This document shows positions 1-7,014 of a stretch of 19,257 bases of DNA, one piece after another. Positions within the stretch are counted from its first letter, which is position 1. Each line of letters starts with the position of its first letter. Origin of the DNA: Fibrobacter sp. UBA1765 (GTDB lineage: Bacteria > Fibrobacterota > Fibrobacteria > Fibrobacterales > Fibrobacteraceae); NCBI GenBank assembly GCA_002314675.1, contig DCGZ01000179.1, positions 239-19,495 on the forward strand, written 5' to 3'. A program made the translations under genes and the position numbers. The notes under the pieces are model-generated. The model saw only the letters and a list, made by a program, of their open reading frames with translations, was not told the origin of the DNA and did no database searches.

Positions 1-10
1 GCTTTGCGCC

Positions 11-48
11 GACCTCACACCTCAAAGCACCGAAGGTGCGTACCTGAT
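11..48. repeat. Palindromic intergenic repeat, single copy
   Basis: An 18-base stretch at 12-29 is identical to 15307-15324, and similarity continues to about 48 (15344). It contains the hairpin GCACC-GAA-GGTGC at 27-39. The second copy has the hairpin GCATCC-GAA-GGATGC at the same place, so the stem changed but pairing was kept. It lies upstream of trmFO; the other copy lies just upstream of thiH. Function is unknown; it resembles REP-type intergenic palindromes. Confidence 0.7.
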
Positions 49-122
49 TCCTGTTTTCAGTTCTCTTATTTCTAAATTCTAAACATAGAAGTCAACAATT
101 TCTTGCATCTGGTATCTGATAT

Positions 123-1460
123 ATGAAAGTTCGTGTTATTGGCGGAGGCCTCTCCGGTTGTGAAGCAGCACTACAGCTTGCTTCCTTTGGTTTTGAAGTT
201 GACCTTTATGAAATGCGCCCAGTTCGCCCAACTCCGGCACACAAGGGCGATCGTCTTGCTGAACTTATATGCTCCAACAGCTTTAAGGGCATGGCAAACA
301 CAACTGCCCACGGACTTTTGAAAAACGAACTTCGCATGCTCGGCAGCTTCTTGATGCAGGCAGCCGAAGAAGCGGCTGTCCCTGCTGGCGAATCACTCAC
401 GGTAAACCGCGAAGTGTTTAGCGACGCTGTAGAAAAGCGCATTGCAGCATGCAAGAATATCACGTTACATCGCGAAGAAATTTTAACTCTTGAAAGTGAC
501 ATTCCAACGCTCGTTGCAGCGGGCCCCCTTGCAAGCGACGCTCTTGCCGACAACATCTTCAAGCACCTTGGCGAAAAGCGCCTCCACTTTTTTGACGCCA
601 TCGCCCCTGTCGTAGAAACAGATTCCATTGACTTTGACCACGCATTCTACATGAACCGTTGGGAAAAGGGCGAAACAGCAGACTTTATAAACTGCCCGCT
701 TGACAAGGAAACCTACGACGAATTCGTGCGCAGGCTCCGCGAAGCAGAATCTATAGAACCACGCCCATACGAAAAGAACGAACTTTTCGAAGGCTGTCTA
801 CCAGTCGAAGAAATGGCCCGTCGCGGTACAGAAACGCTACGCTTTGGCCCGATGCGCCCGGTAGGCCTCGGCCTTGGCAATAACGGCAAAAAGTGGTATG
901 CCGTAATCCAGCTCCGCGCAGAGAACAAGGAAAAGACGCTCTTCAACATGGTCGGTTTCCAGACACGCCTCAAATGGGGAACGCAAAAGGAAATCTTCAT
1001 GATGGTTCCAGCCCTCAAGAACGCACGCTTTGCCCGCCTTGGCTGCATGCATCGCAACACCTTTATCGAATCTCCAAAGCTCCTCACAGAAACTCTGCGT
1101 TTGCGTACAGAAATCCAAGAAAAGGAAGGACTCCCGCCAATCTGGTTCGCAGGCCAAATTACAGGCGCAGAAGGCTACACAGAAGCCGTTGCAACAGGCT
1201 GGTACGCTGCCTGGAACATGGCGAATGAACTTTTGCATGGCAAGGAAAATCCTCTACCCGAAGATTCCTGCATTGCTTCGCTACTTCGTCGCTTGATTGA
1301 ACCGAACGAAGATTTCCAGCCAATGAACTTCAACTTCGGTTTACTCCCCCACAGGCAGGATCTCAAGAAAAAAGACAAGAAGACAATTCTTGGGAACCAG
1401 GCTATTGAAGCCGTTCAAAAATGGATTGCAGAAGGCAATCGCGATTTGAAAAATGACTAA
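123..1460 (+). CDS. trmFO: Methylenetetrahydrofolate-tRNA-(uracil-5-)-methyltransferase TrmFO
   Basis: Cytoplasmic flavoenzyme that makes 5-methyluridine at position 54 of tRNA, using methylenetetrahydrofolate as carbon donor and FADH2 as reductant. The 445-aa length is normal for the family. The N-terminus shows the FAD dinucleotide-binding loop GGGLSGCEAA (residues 7-16). The family signature ICSNSFKG follows, with conserved Cys50. Cys225 sits in FEGCLP and corresponds to the second cysteine studied in Bacillus TrmFO. The C-terminal half has the MVGFQTRLKWG and GQITGAEGY motifs. There is no clear Shine-Dalgarno before the ATG. The stop codon lies inside the first codons of the next gene (8-base overlap), so the two are probably co-translated. 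Family assignment is secure from the motifs. Confidence 0.97.
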   Translation: MKVRVIGGGLSGCEAALQLASFGFEVDLYEMRPVRPTPAHKGDRLAELICSNSFKGMANTTAHGLLKNELRMLGSFLMQAAEEAAVPAGESLTVNREVFSDAVEKRIAACKNITLHREEILTLESDIPTLVAAGPLASDALADNIFKHLGEKRLHFFDAIAPVVETDSIDFDHAFYMNRWEKGETADFINCPLDKETYDEFVRRLREAESIEPRPYEKNELFEGCLPVEEMARRGTETLRFGPMRPVGLGLGNNGKKWYAVIQLRAENKEKTLFNMVGFQTRLKWGTQKEIFMMVPALKNARFARLGCMHRNTFIESPKLLTETLRLRTEIQEKEGLPPIWFAGQITGAEGYTEAVATGWYAAWNMANELLHGKENPLPEDSCIASLLRRLIEPNEDFQPMNFNFGLLPHRQDLKKKDKKTILGNQAIEAVQKWIAEGNRDLKND

Positions 1461-1809
1461 GGAACAGTTTAAAAACTGGTGCAATGCACAAAGAGCCAAA
1501 GGTATCAATGGCTCTTTTTCTGTTAAAACTGGCGAGCAAAACGACACCGCAAAATTTTTATTTGACGGTCCTGCAAGTGACAAATCCATTCACGAAAAAG
1601 TCTACGATCTTGATATAGAATACGCATGCGTTATCGTAGCTCACGAAGGCGACAACAAACTAGACTCGCACGGGAATTTGTTACCAAGCCTAAGTGAAAA
1701 CGATTCCCTTGAAGATGCCGTAGTTACAGAAGGCATCGGGCACACGCACGGCTACATCATAAAAGAAAACGGACACGCAGTCCGTTATTCCTATACTTTA
1801 GAAATCTGA
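1453..1809 (+). CDS. Hypothetical protein, 118 aa, overlapping trmFO
   Basis: A 118-residue soluble protein of unrecognised family, with no signal peptide or membrane segment. It begins with a hydrophilic helix-like stretch (MTKEQFKNWCNAQRAKG) and has an HTHG sequence near residue 97 in an otherwise beta-like C-terminal third. The ATG lies inside the last codons of trmFO (ATGACTAA, 8-base overlap), which makes translational coupling to trmFO likely and supports a real gene. Its 3' end overlaps the convergent lipoprotein gene by 12 bases (1798-1809). I could not assign a function; a role in tRNA modification would be speculation from position only. Confidence 0.75.
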   Translation: MTKEQFKNWCNAQRAKGINGSFSVKTGEQNDTAKFLFDGPASDKSIHEKVYDLDIEYACVIVAHEGDNKLDSHGNLLPSLSENDSLEDAVVTEGIGHTHGYIIKENGHAVRYSYTLEI

Positions 1810-2238
1810 TTGAAGCCGGTTATTCGCCTTGGTAAATGTATAGGAACCGCTCCAAGCCTTGGAGAAATGGTCATCGTAATAGCCCCTAGGCCTTGTAGCC
1901 GTTATTGTTACAGAGCAAGACGACACATCAGAATACGCTAAAGAAAAGCTTGTAGTTTCATACGCATCAAAGCTTTCATAATGCGAAGAATATTTTTCTT
2001 CTATGCTACCATCCTTTGCTGAAGTACAAACCAAATGGTAGTCAAAATCAACTGTATACGCAAACGAATGGTTATTGTGCAAAATGAGCGTAGGAGACGA
2101 ATAACTTGAATTAGAAAAAGTCATATCCTGAATTATAAAATCTTCGCCAGGAATACACTTTTTATCATCTGGGTCTGTTACATAAGAGGAACATCCCCAA
2201 AAAGTTGTAATTGCCAAAGCGTACAAAATTTTATTCAT
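1798..2238 (-). CDS. Small putative lipoprotein, 146 aa
   Basis: Exported protein of unknown function. The N-terminus MNKILYALAITTFWGC has a Lys, a hydrophobic core and a cysteine at residue 16 in a weak lipobox (FWGC; Phe at -3 is unusual), followed by SSYVTDPDD, as expected for a lipoprotein after cleavage. The mature part is rich in Ser, Tyr and Thr and looks beta-structured, with several cysteines. The ATG is preceded on the minus strand by AAAAGG, and a TATATT box lies about 25 bases upstream (plus coordinates 2263-2268). The gene is divergent from proA and convergent with the 118-aa gene, sharing 12 bases at the 3' ends with no terminator visible between them. Confidence 0.8.
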   Translation of the reverse strand: MNKILYALAITTFWGCSSYVTDPDDKKCIPGEDFIIQDMTFSNSSYSSPTLILHNNHSFAYTVDFDYHLVCTSAKDGSIEEKYSSHYESFDAYETTSFSLAYSDVSSCSVTITATRPRGYYDDHFSKAWSGSYTFTKANNRLQSDF

Positions 2239-2262
2239 GTGATATTACCTTTTAACAAACAA

Positions 2263-2268
2263 AATATA
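2263..2268 (-). promoter_or_regulatory. Putative -10 box of the small lipoprotein gene
   Basis: TATATT read on the minus strand, 24 bases before the ATG at 2238, followed by an AAAAGG ribosome-binding site. It forms a divergent promoter region with the proA -10 box at 2302-2307. No convincing -35 box was seen. Confidence 0.45.
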
Positions 2269-2301
2269 ATAAACAAACAACGCACATCTTTTGCTGAATT
2301 C

Positions 2302-2307
2302 TATATT
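2302..2307 (+). promoter_or_regulatory. Putative proA -10 box, immediately before the start codon
   Basis: TATATT ends only 7 bases before the proA ATG (2315). With the usual 6-8 base distance from -10 box to transcription start, the mRNA would begin at or within a base or two of the ATG, giving a leaderless transcript. No Shine-Dalgarno sequence is present between box and start. Confidence 0.5.
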
Positions 2308-2314
2308 TTAGTTT

Positions 2315-3586
2315 ATGAATACCGATTTGAACAATCTTGATGTTTACGCTTCTGAACTTGCAAGCAAGGCTCGCAAGGCTTCCAGTGAAATTCGTACACT
2401 TTCTAACGAGCAGCGCAGTGCCGTTTTGCGAGCAGTTGCAAAGGAGCTCCGCGCACAAAAGGCTGAAATCTTTGCAGCAAACAAACTGGACGTTGATGCC
2501 GCCCGCGGTAAAATCAGCGACGCCATGCTAGACCGCTTGACCGTCAACGAATCCCGCCTTGAAACCATGGCAAAGGGCGCCGAAGAAATTGCAGACTTTG
2601 CAGACCCGCTCGCCCGCACACTCGAAAAGCGTACGCTCCCGAACGGCGTAGAAATCAGCCGCGTTGCAGTTCCTATCGGTTCCGTATTCTTCATTTTTGA
2701 AAGCCGTCCGAACGTTACGATCGACGGCGCATGCCTTTGCTTCAAGTCTGGCAATGCTGTGATACTCCGCGGTGGCAAGGAATCCATGAATTCTTCCAAG
2801 TTCCTTGCAGGCATTTTCCGCAAGGCGCTGCGCGATAACGGAGTGAGCGAAGATGCTGTTCAACTTGTTGAAAATTCAGACCACGCTCTCGTTACAAAGC
2901 TTTTGCAAATGAACGAATCCATTGACCTCGTGATTCCGCGTGGTGGCGAACGCTTGATTCGCGCTGTAACAGAACAAAGCAGAATTCCAGTCATCAAGCA
3001 CTTCAACGGCATCTGCCATATTTACGTAGACAAGTCTGCAAATATCGACATGGCGGCAAGCATTGTCGAAAACGCAAAGACGCAACGCCCGAGCACTTGC
3101 AACACCATGGAAACATTGCTTTTGGATAGCCACCTGAGCGATGAAAGCGTTGCAAAGATCTTGAAGCCGCTCCGCGACAAGAATGTGGAAATGTTTGGCG
3201 ATGCAGCCGCAATGGCCCGCGTCGAAGGCGTAAAGGACATTGGCGAAGATTCCAATTACCATCATGAATACCTGGCACTTGCCATGAGCCTCAAGTTCGT
3301 CGACAATGTGGAAGAAGCAGCCGACCATATCGAAAAATATTCCAGCCGCCACACAGAAGCCGTGATTGCAGAAGACAAGGCTATCCAAGAATACTTCCTT
3401 AGCCATGTGGATTCCAGCAGCGTCATGGTAAACGCAAGTACACGCCTCGCTGACGGCGGCGTTTATGGCCTTGGCGCAGAAGTTGGAATCTCTACAGACA
3501 AGCTTCACGCCCGCGGCCCGATGGGCGTCGAAAGCCTCTGCACCTACAAGTGGATCTTGAAGGGCGAAGGCCAGGTGAGAACGTAA
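2315..3586 (+). CDS. proA: Gamma-glutamyl phosphate reductase (glutamate-5-semialdehyde dehydrogenase)
   Basis: Second step of proline synthesis: NADPH-dependent reduction of gamma-glutamyl phosphate to glutamate-5-semialdehyde in the cytoplasm. The 423-aa length matches the family. The aldehyde-dehydrogenase fold is visible: FFIFESRPNVTIDGA (125-139), GNAVILRGGKES (146-157), HFNGICHIYVD (229-239), and the catalytic cysteine Cys262 in KTQRPSTCNTMETLL. The C-terminal MVNASTRLADGG and LGAEVGISTDKLHARGPMG motifs are typical. proB is not adjacent. The start has no Shine-Dalgarno; a TATATT box ends 7 bases upstream, suggesting a leaderless mRNA. The gene is divergent from the small lipoprotein gene. 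Confidence 0.98.
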   Translation: MNTDLNNLDVYASELASKARKASSEIRTLSNEQRSAVLRAVAKELRAQKAEIFAANKLDVDAARGKISDAMLDRLTVNESRLETMAKGAEEIADFADPLARTLEKRTLPNGVEISRVAVPIGSVFFIFESRPNVTIDGACLCFKSGNAVILRGGKESMNSSKFLAGIFRKALRDNGVSEDAVQLVENSDHALVTKLLQMNESIDLVIPRGGERLIRAVTEQSRIPVIKHFNGICHIYVDKSANIDMAASIVENAKTQRPSTCNTMETLLLDSHLSDESVAKILKPLRDKNVEMFGDAAAMARVEGVKDIGEDSNYHHEYLALAMSLKFVDNVEEAADHIEKYSSRHTEAVIAEDKAIQEYFLSHVDSSSVMVNASTRLADGGVYGLGAEVGISTDKLHARGPMGVESLCTYKWILKGEGQVRT

Positions 3587-3625
3587 TCTTGCATCTGGCT
3601 ATTGCAACTTAATTAAGGGAAAAAA

Positions 3626-4696
3626 ATGAATTTTTTTAAAGCATCCGCTTTGTTTGCAACCGCAGCAGTATTTTTCGCCTGCGGCGATGATTCCAGCACA
3701 AGCGCAAACCAATCCGACATTGCTCAAGAAAACATATCCAGTTCTTCCATTGACGAAATAAGTTCATCATCCATTGTTTCCGGCAATGTTGAAAATACTT
3801 CTTCATCTTCTACAGAAAGAACTTCCATTGACGATGCTAGTTCTTCTTCAAAAACAATCGACAACGACGAAAACAGTTCTTCTAGCGAAACTAACTCCAA
3901 TAAAGAACAAATTTTGAATGACACTCCATACCGTGTTACAAGACCTGTAGTCTACGAAAAATCTGAAAATGCCGAGTATTTCAAATATTATTGGGGACTT
4001 TGCAAAATTGATAATGGCACATACAATTTCGCCTACAATACCACACCCAATATGGAGTTAGAAAATTCATATGTAATAAAAGATGATACGCTAAAGATCT
4101 ACTATACAAAAGACGCGACACACTTCGATAGAGTTCAAGGAAATTTTTATCTTGGTCAAAATAAATCCCTATTTGAAGGACAATGGATACAATCTCCTAA
4201 TTGCAAAATAAAAGCTGGTCAAATTGTTTGCGATGATCCTGATTTTGAATTTACCAGTACCATCGAATTTACTCAAGATTCCATAATTTGGTATATGCGA
4301 GCAAATCCTGAATTCAAATTAAACCTTGACTTAGATTCCTTATTACAATCAGACAGCAACATAAAACTTATAAGTCAAAACAATTCATCTTATACAGTGG
4401 ATATTTATAACCAAATAATGGAATTTTCATATCTCACATACACAGAACCCAATCGTATGGTTAGTGAATTTGTTGTAAAATCAAATAATAAAAAATGTTC
4501 ATTCAAAAGTTATTTCTCATATGTAACCGCAGAAACCTGCAATGAAAAATACAAAGATGCCTTACACTCAGATGGTTATGATGAAGATACAGAAACAACT
4601 TACCAAACTTACTACGTGCGTGATTCAGAAGGCGAAGATGAATACGTAGAATGTTTCTCAGAACTAGTTAAAGGGAATCCCTTCTATAATTTATAA
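3626..4696 (+). CDS. Putative lipoprotein with tetraserine-rich linker, 356 aa
   Basis: Exported protein of unknown function. MNFFKASALFATAAVFFAC is a lipoprotein-type signal with Cys19, followed by GDD. Residues 22-95 are a low-complexity Ser/Asp/Glu/Asn linker holding five SSSS clusters (about 38-41, 46-49, 59-62, 72-75, 84-87), the linker style seen in many Fibrobacter surface and cellulolytic proteins. The remaining 260 residues form a folded-looking, beta-rich domain with cysteines and many aromatic residues; I recognise no catalytic motif. AAGGG lies 6 bases before the ATG. It starts 39 bases after proA and may be co-transcribed with it. The A+T content is higher than in its neighbours. 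Confidence 0.85.
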   Translation: MNFFKASALFATAAVFFACGDDSSTSANQSDIAQENISSSSIDEISSSSIVSGNVENTSSSSTERTSIDDASSSSKTIDNDENSSSSETNSNKEQILNDTPYRVTRPVVYEKSENAEYFKYYWGLCKIDNGTYNFAYNTTPNMELENSYVIKDDTLKIYYTKDATHFDRVQGNFYLGQNKSLFEGQWIQSPNCKIKAGQIVCDDPDFEFTSTIEFTQDSIIWYMRANPEFKLNLDLDSLLQSDSNIKLISQNNSSYTVDIYNQIMEFSYLTYTEPNRMVSEFVVKSNNKKCSFKSYFSYVTAETCNEKYKDALHSDGYDEDTETTYQTYYVRDSEGEDEYVECFSELVKGNPFYNL

Positions 4697-4757
4697 TAGT
4701 CCATAGAAGTTCCAAAAATTAGCATACTCTAAATATTTTCATTACAGAGGATTCAAA

Positions 4758-5102
4758 ATGACCGCACAAGAAATTATTGATGAAGTAAAGTTTGAAGTTG
4801 AAGTAGATGGCGTTATGCTTGCTCCGGCAATCGTGCAAGACGCCGACAAGCTCGACGTTCTGATGATGGCATGGATGGACAAGGAAGCACTCCGCCGCAC
4901 CGTTGAATGCGGTGAAATGGTTTTCTGGAGCCGCAGCCGCAAGGAATACTGGCACAAGGGCGACACTAGCGGAAACGTGATGACCGTTGTGGAATGGGCC
5001 GCTGACTGCGACAGCGATGCTCTCCTATTCAAGGTTCGCATGCAGGGCCCGCAGGTAGCTTGCCACACAGGTGCCCGCAGCTGTTTCTTCAAGAAAGTTT
5101 AA
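4758..5102 (+). CDS. hisI: Phosphoribosyl-AMP cyclohydrolase
   Basis: Third step of histidine synthesis: hydrolytic opening of the purine ring of phosphoribosyl-AMP. The 114-aa monofunctional form has no fused HisE domain. Signature blocks are all present: LMMAWMDKEAL (35-45), GEMVFWSRSRKEYWHKGDTSGN (52-73), the metal-binding cluster DCDSDALL (Asp83, Asp85 and Asp87 for Mg, Cys84 for Zn), and ACHTGARSCFF, with Cys102 and Cys109 as the other Zn ligands. A GAGG ribosome-binding site lies about 8 bases before the ATG, and a TAAATATT box lies about 20 bases further upstream. No other his gene is adjacent. A 19-bp tandem repeat starts 12 bases after the stop. Confidence 0.98.
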   Translation: MTAQEIIDEVKFEVEVDGVMLAPAIVQDADKLDVLMMAWMDKEALRRTVECGEMVFWSRSRKEYWHKGDTSGNVMTVVEWAADCDSDALLFKVRMQGPQVACHTGARSCFFKKV

Positions 5103-5113
5103 GGTGTTTCAAG

Positions 5114-5191
5114 GGCCTCGGTGTTTTTGGAGGGCCTCGGTGTTTTTGGAAGGCCTCGGTGTTTTTGGAGGGCCACGGCATCTTTTTCGAG
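5114..5191. repeat. 19-bp tandem repeat, three copies plus a degenerate fourth
   Basis: Three head-to-tail copies of a 19-bp unit beginning GGCCTCGGTGTTTTTGGA (5114-5132, 5133-5151, 5152-5170) differ at only one base. A degenerate 21-bp unit follows (5171-5191), and a partial unit (AGGTGTTTCAAG) precedes at 5102-5113. The array starts just after the hisI stop codon, in a gene-free stretch. Function is unknown; copy number may vary between strains. Confidence 0.9.
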
Positions 5192-5197
5192 CCCCTC

Positions 5198-5423
5198 GGC
5201 GGGTAAATTTCAAGATTTTTCTTGGTTTATCCGCCGTGTTCGACACTTATTGTCATTCAAACAATCTAAATTTCACGTAAATCGAGTTTCTAGCTGTTTT
5301 TGGCAGATAAATCACGGCACACAAGCCTCTTTTATCCGCCAAAAACAAGGCTAAGCAACTTCCAAATACACAATTCCAGTGAATTTGGCGGGTAAAACAA
5401 GGATGCCAGCACCGTTTTATCCG
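5198..5423. repeat. Three-palindrome intergenic element, copy A
   Basis: Three inverted repeats whose left arms read GGCRGRTAAA and whose right arms read TTTATCCGCC or TTTATCCGTA: 5198-5235 (38 bases), 5302-5340 (39) and 5387-5423 (37). Left arms start 104 and 85 bases apart. All unit lengths and spacings are identical in copy B (8449-8674). The middle unit extends to 16-base arms with one mismatch (5296-5346). It is followed by two copies of TTTTCGGAAAA (about 5427 and 5459) flanking a weak stem. It fills most of the gap between hisI and the nuclease-like gene. Confidence 0.85.
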
Positions 5424-5474
5424 TACTTTTCGGAAAAACAGGCTTCTCAAAAACTGTTTTTTCGGAAAATTATC

Positions 5475-5480
5475 TATATC
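5475..5480 (+). promoter_or_regulatory. Putative -10 box of the PD-(D/E)XK-like gene
   Basis: TATATC, 28 bases before the ATG at 5509, in an A+T-rich stretch directly after the three-palindrome element. No clear -35 box. Confidence 0.3.
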
Positions 5481-5508
5481 ATCGTTCCATCTCAATTTTT
5501 GAGTGAAC

Positions 5509-6330
5509 ATGACTGACAATTCTTTTAACCCACGCAGCGCCAAGGAACAATTAAACCGCTGCCTCCAATTCTACAAGCAAACAATCCAAGAAAAACAAGA
5601 TGCCCTAGGCGCTGCACCAACGGGGCACCTCCGCGTATCCAAGCACCGCGAGACATTTCAATACTACCTTGTAACGCAAAAAGGCGACACTCACGGCAAA
5701 TACATTCCGCAAAGCAAGAGCAAGCTTATCGCTTCCCTTGCACAGCGTGATTACGACAGCGATGTTTTGAAAGTTCTCCATAAGCAAGCAAATGCCCTGG
5801 AAATGTGCCTTGCAAAATTCGACCCTCAGGAACTTGAATTGCTGCATGCTGAACTTTCGCCAGCACGCAAGGCATTTATCGAACCGATTTGCAAAACTGA
5901 TGATGAATTTTTGCAGGAATGGAACAACTCAAAGAAAGCTAAAAAGCCTCTTCTTGACGAGGCAACGCTAGACACTGCAAACGGCGAACTGGTTCGTTCA
6001 AAGTCAGAAATCATCATTGCCGACACGCTCATGCATTTAGGCATTCCCTACCATTACGAAGTTCCAAAAACAATCAAGGTCCGGGGCAAAAAGGTAACAT
6101 TCCACCCGGATTTTACATGCCTTAACACGCGAACGCGCAAGGAAGTTATCTGGGAACATTTCGGGATGCTAGACAACCAGGAATACGCAAACAGCGCCGT
6201 TCAAAAAATTGCCGCTTACGCTAGCAACGGCTTTTTCATTGGAGACAACCTGATAGTTTCCATGGAAACAATTGACACGCCGTTTACAGCAAAGCAAGCA
6301 AAACAGCTTGCCGAGAAATGGCTAAAATGA
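5509..6330 (+). CDS. Putative PD-(D/E)XK nuclease-like protein
   Basis: A 273-aa soluble protein. Residues 1-155 are helical and charged, with a possible coiled region. The C-terminal part carries a nuclease-like core: GELVRSKSEIIIADTLMHLGIPYHYE (159-184, acidic residue Glu167), VTFHPDFTC (Asp201) and VIWEHFGMLDNQEY (Glu216). This spacing (helix Glu, beta-strand PD, beta-strand E) matches the PD-(D/E)XK fold; the usual E-x-K is replaced by EHF, as I recall for related gut-bacterial hypotheticals. Substrate and role are unknown. I chose ATG 5509 over GTG 5503 because both give the same frame and neither has a strong ribosome-binding site. The stop is one base from the convergent operon's last stop (6332). 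Confidence 0.75.
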   Translation: MTDNSFNPRSAKEQLNRCLQFYKQTIQEKQDALGAAPTGHLRVSKHRETFQYYLVTQKGDTHGKYIPQSKSKLIASLAQRDYDSDVLKVLHKQANALEMCLAKFDPQELELLHAELSPARKAFIEPICKTDDEFLQEWNNSKKAKKPLLDEATLDTANGELVRSKSEIIIADTLMHLGIPYHYEVPKTIKVRGKKVTFHPDFTCLNTRTRKEVIWEHFGMLDNQEYANSAVQKIAAYASNGFFIGDNLIVSMETIDTPFTAKQAKQLAEKWLK

Positions 6331-6331
6331 T

Positions 6332-7000
6332 TTAGATCGGTCCTACAATTACTTTCAAATAAAATTTTCGATCACCTTTTTTTAAATCATAACTATCCAA
6401 AAATGAATAAGCGTAAGATCCCGAAATTCTTACGCAAAAAACATTCACATTCAAATCACCGTGCGCCCTAAAATAAAAATTCCTTTTAGGGCTAAAAACA
6501 AACCAGTCAGTGTTGTAACCAACACCAACTGATACAGGAACATAGCGACGCCAGACATAATATTCCAATGTTGGATTTTGCAACGCCGCCAAGCCATAAG
6601 TAAATTTCGAAAGCGTTTCAGAACCAGTATAGATTCCCACCAAAATTCCAGCAGTACCAAATACGGAATTAACAATGGAACCGAACCCACTAATTCTTGA
6701 GCAGGAATCAGTTTCATCAGAAAGAACATGCAAATTTAAAAGCAACGCTTCTAAATAAAGGCCATTTGTAATTTTGAGGTCTCCGCTAAAACCCATGTTG
6801 TAATCAATATGGTTCCCCCAAGTAGTAAGATCCACCCCAAAAGACATGCGAGCTTCTTCAGTCAAAGTTCTATCGACATAACGCTCTAGATAACCTGTAA
6901 AATTCTTAGTGGATTTTTCTTCCAACGGTTTTTCAGCAATAACAAGAGAAGCAAAAACAGCCACAAGCACGAAAATTACTTTCAACAAACTACACGGCAT
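6332..7000 (-). CDS. Exported protein, possible outer-membrane barrel, 222 aa
   Basis: Second gene of a minus-strand pair. The start at 7000 was chosen because GGTGGA lies 5 bases upstream and the encoded N-terminus MPCSLLKVIFVLVAVFASLVIA is a clean signal peptide with likely cleavage after VIA; the longer reading from 7093 would run into the upstream gene and put 31 residues before it. The mature protein alternates aromatic and polar residues in strand-like segments (for example SVGVGYNTDWFVF, NFYFRAHGDLNVNVFCVRISGSYAYSF) and ends ...LKVIVGPI, consistent with a small beta-barrel. It starts 14 bases after the upstream stop, so the two proteins are probably made together. Family not recognised. 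Confidence 0.8.
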   Translation of the reverse strand: MPCSLLKVIFVLVAVFASLVIAEKPLEEKSTKNFTGYLERYVDRTLTEEARMSFGVDLTTWGNHIDYNMGFSGDLKITNGLYLEALLLNLHVLSDETDSCSRISGFGSIVNSVFGTAGILVGIYTGSETLSKFTYGLAALQNPTLEYYVWRRYVPVSVGVGYNTDWFVFSPKRNFYFRAHGDLNVNVFCVRISGSYAYSFLDSYDLKKGDRKFYLKVIVGPI

Positions 7001-7014
7001 TATTCCACCGCAGA

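Noticed and set aside
2876..3508. 210-codon open frame on the minus strand
   Set aside because: Antisense to proA, which is unambiguous; no start signals.
5071..5354. Open frames of 69 and 77 codons across the tandem repeat
   Set aside because: They arise from the repeat translated in different frames (FLEGLGVFG-like units), lack ribosome-binding sites and run through the palindromic element.
5198..5423. CRISPR array
   Set aside because: The repeats are only about 10 bases, alternate in orientation and have unequal spacings; no cas genes are near.
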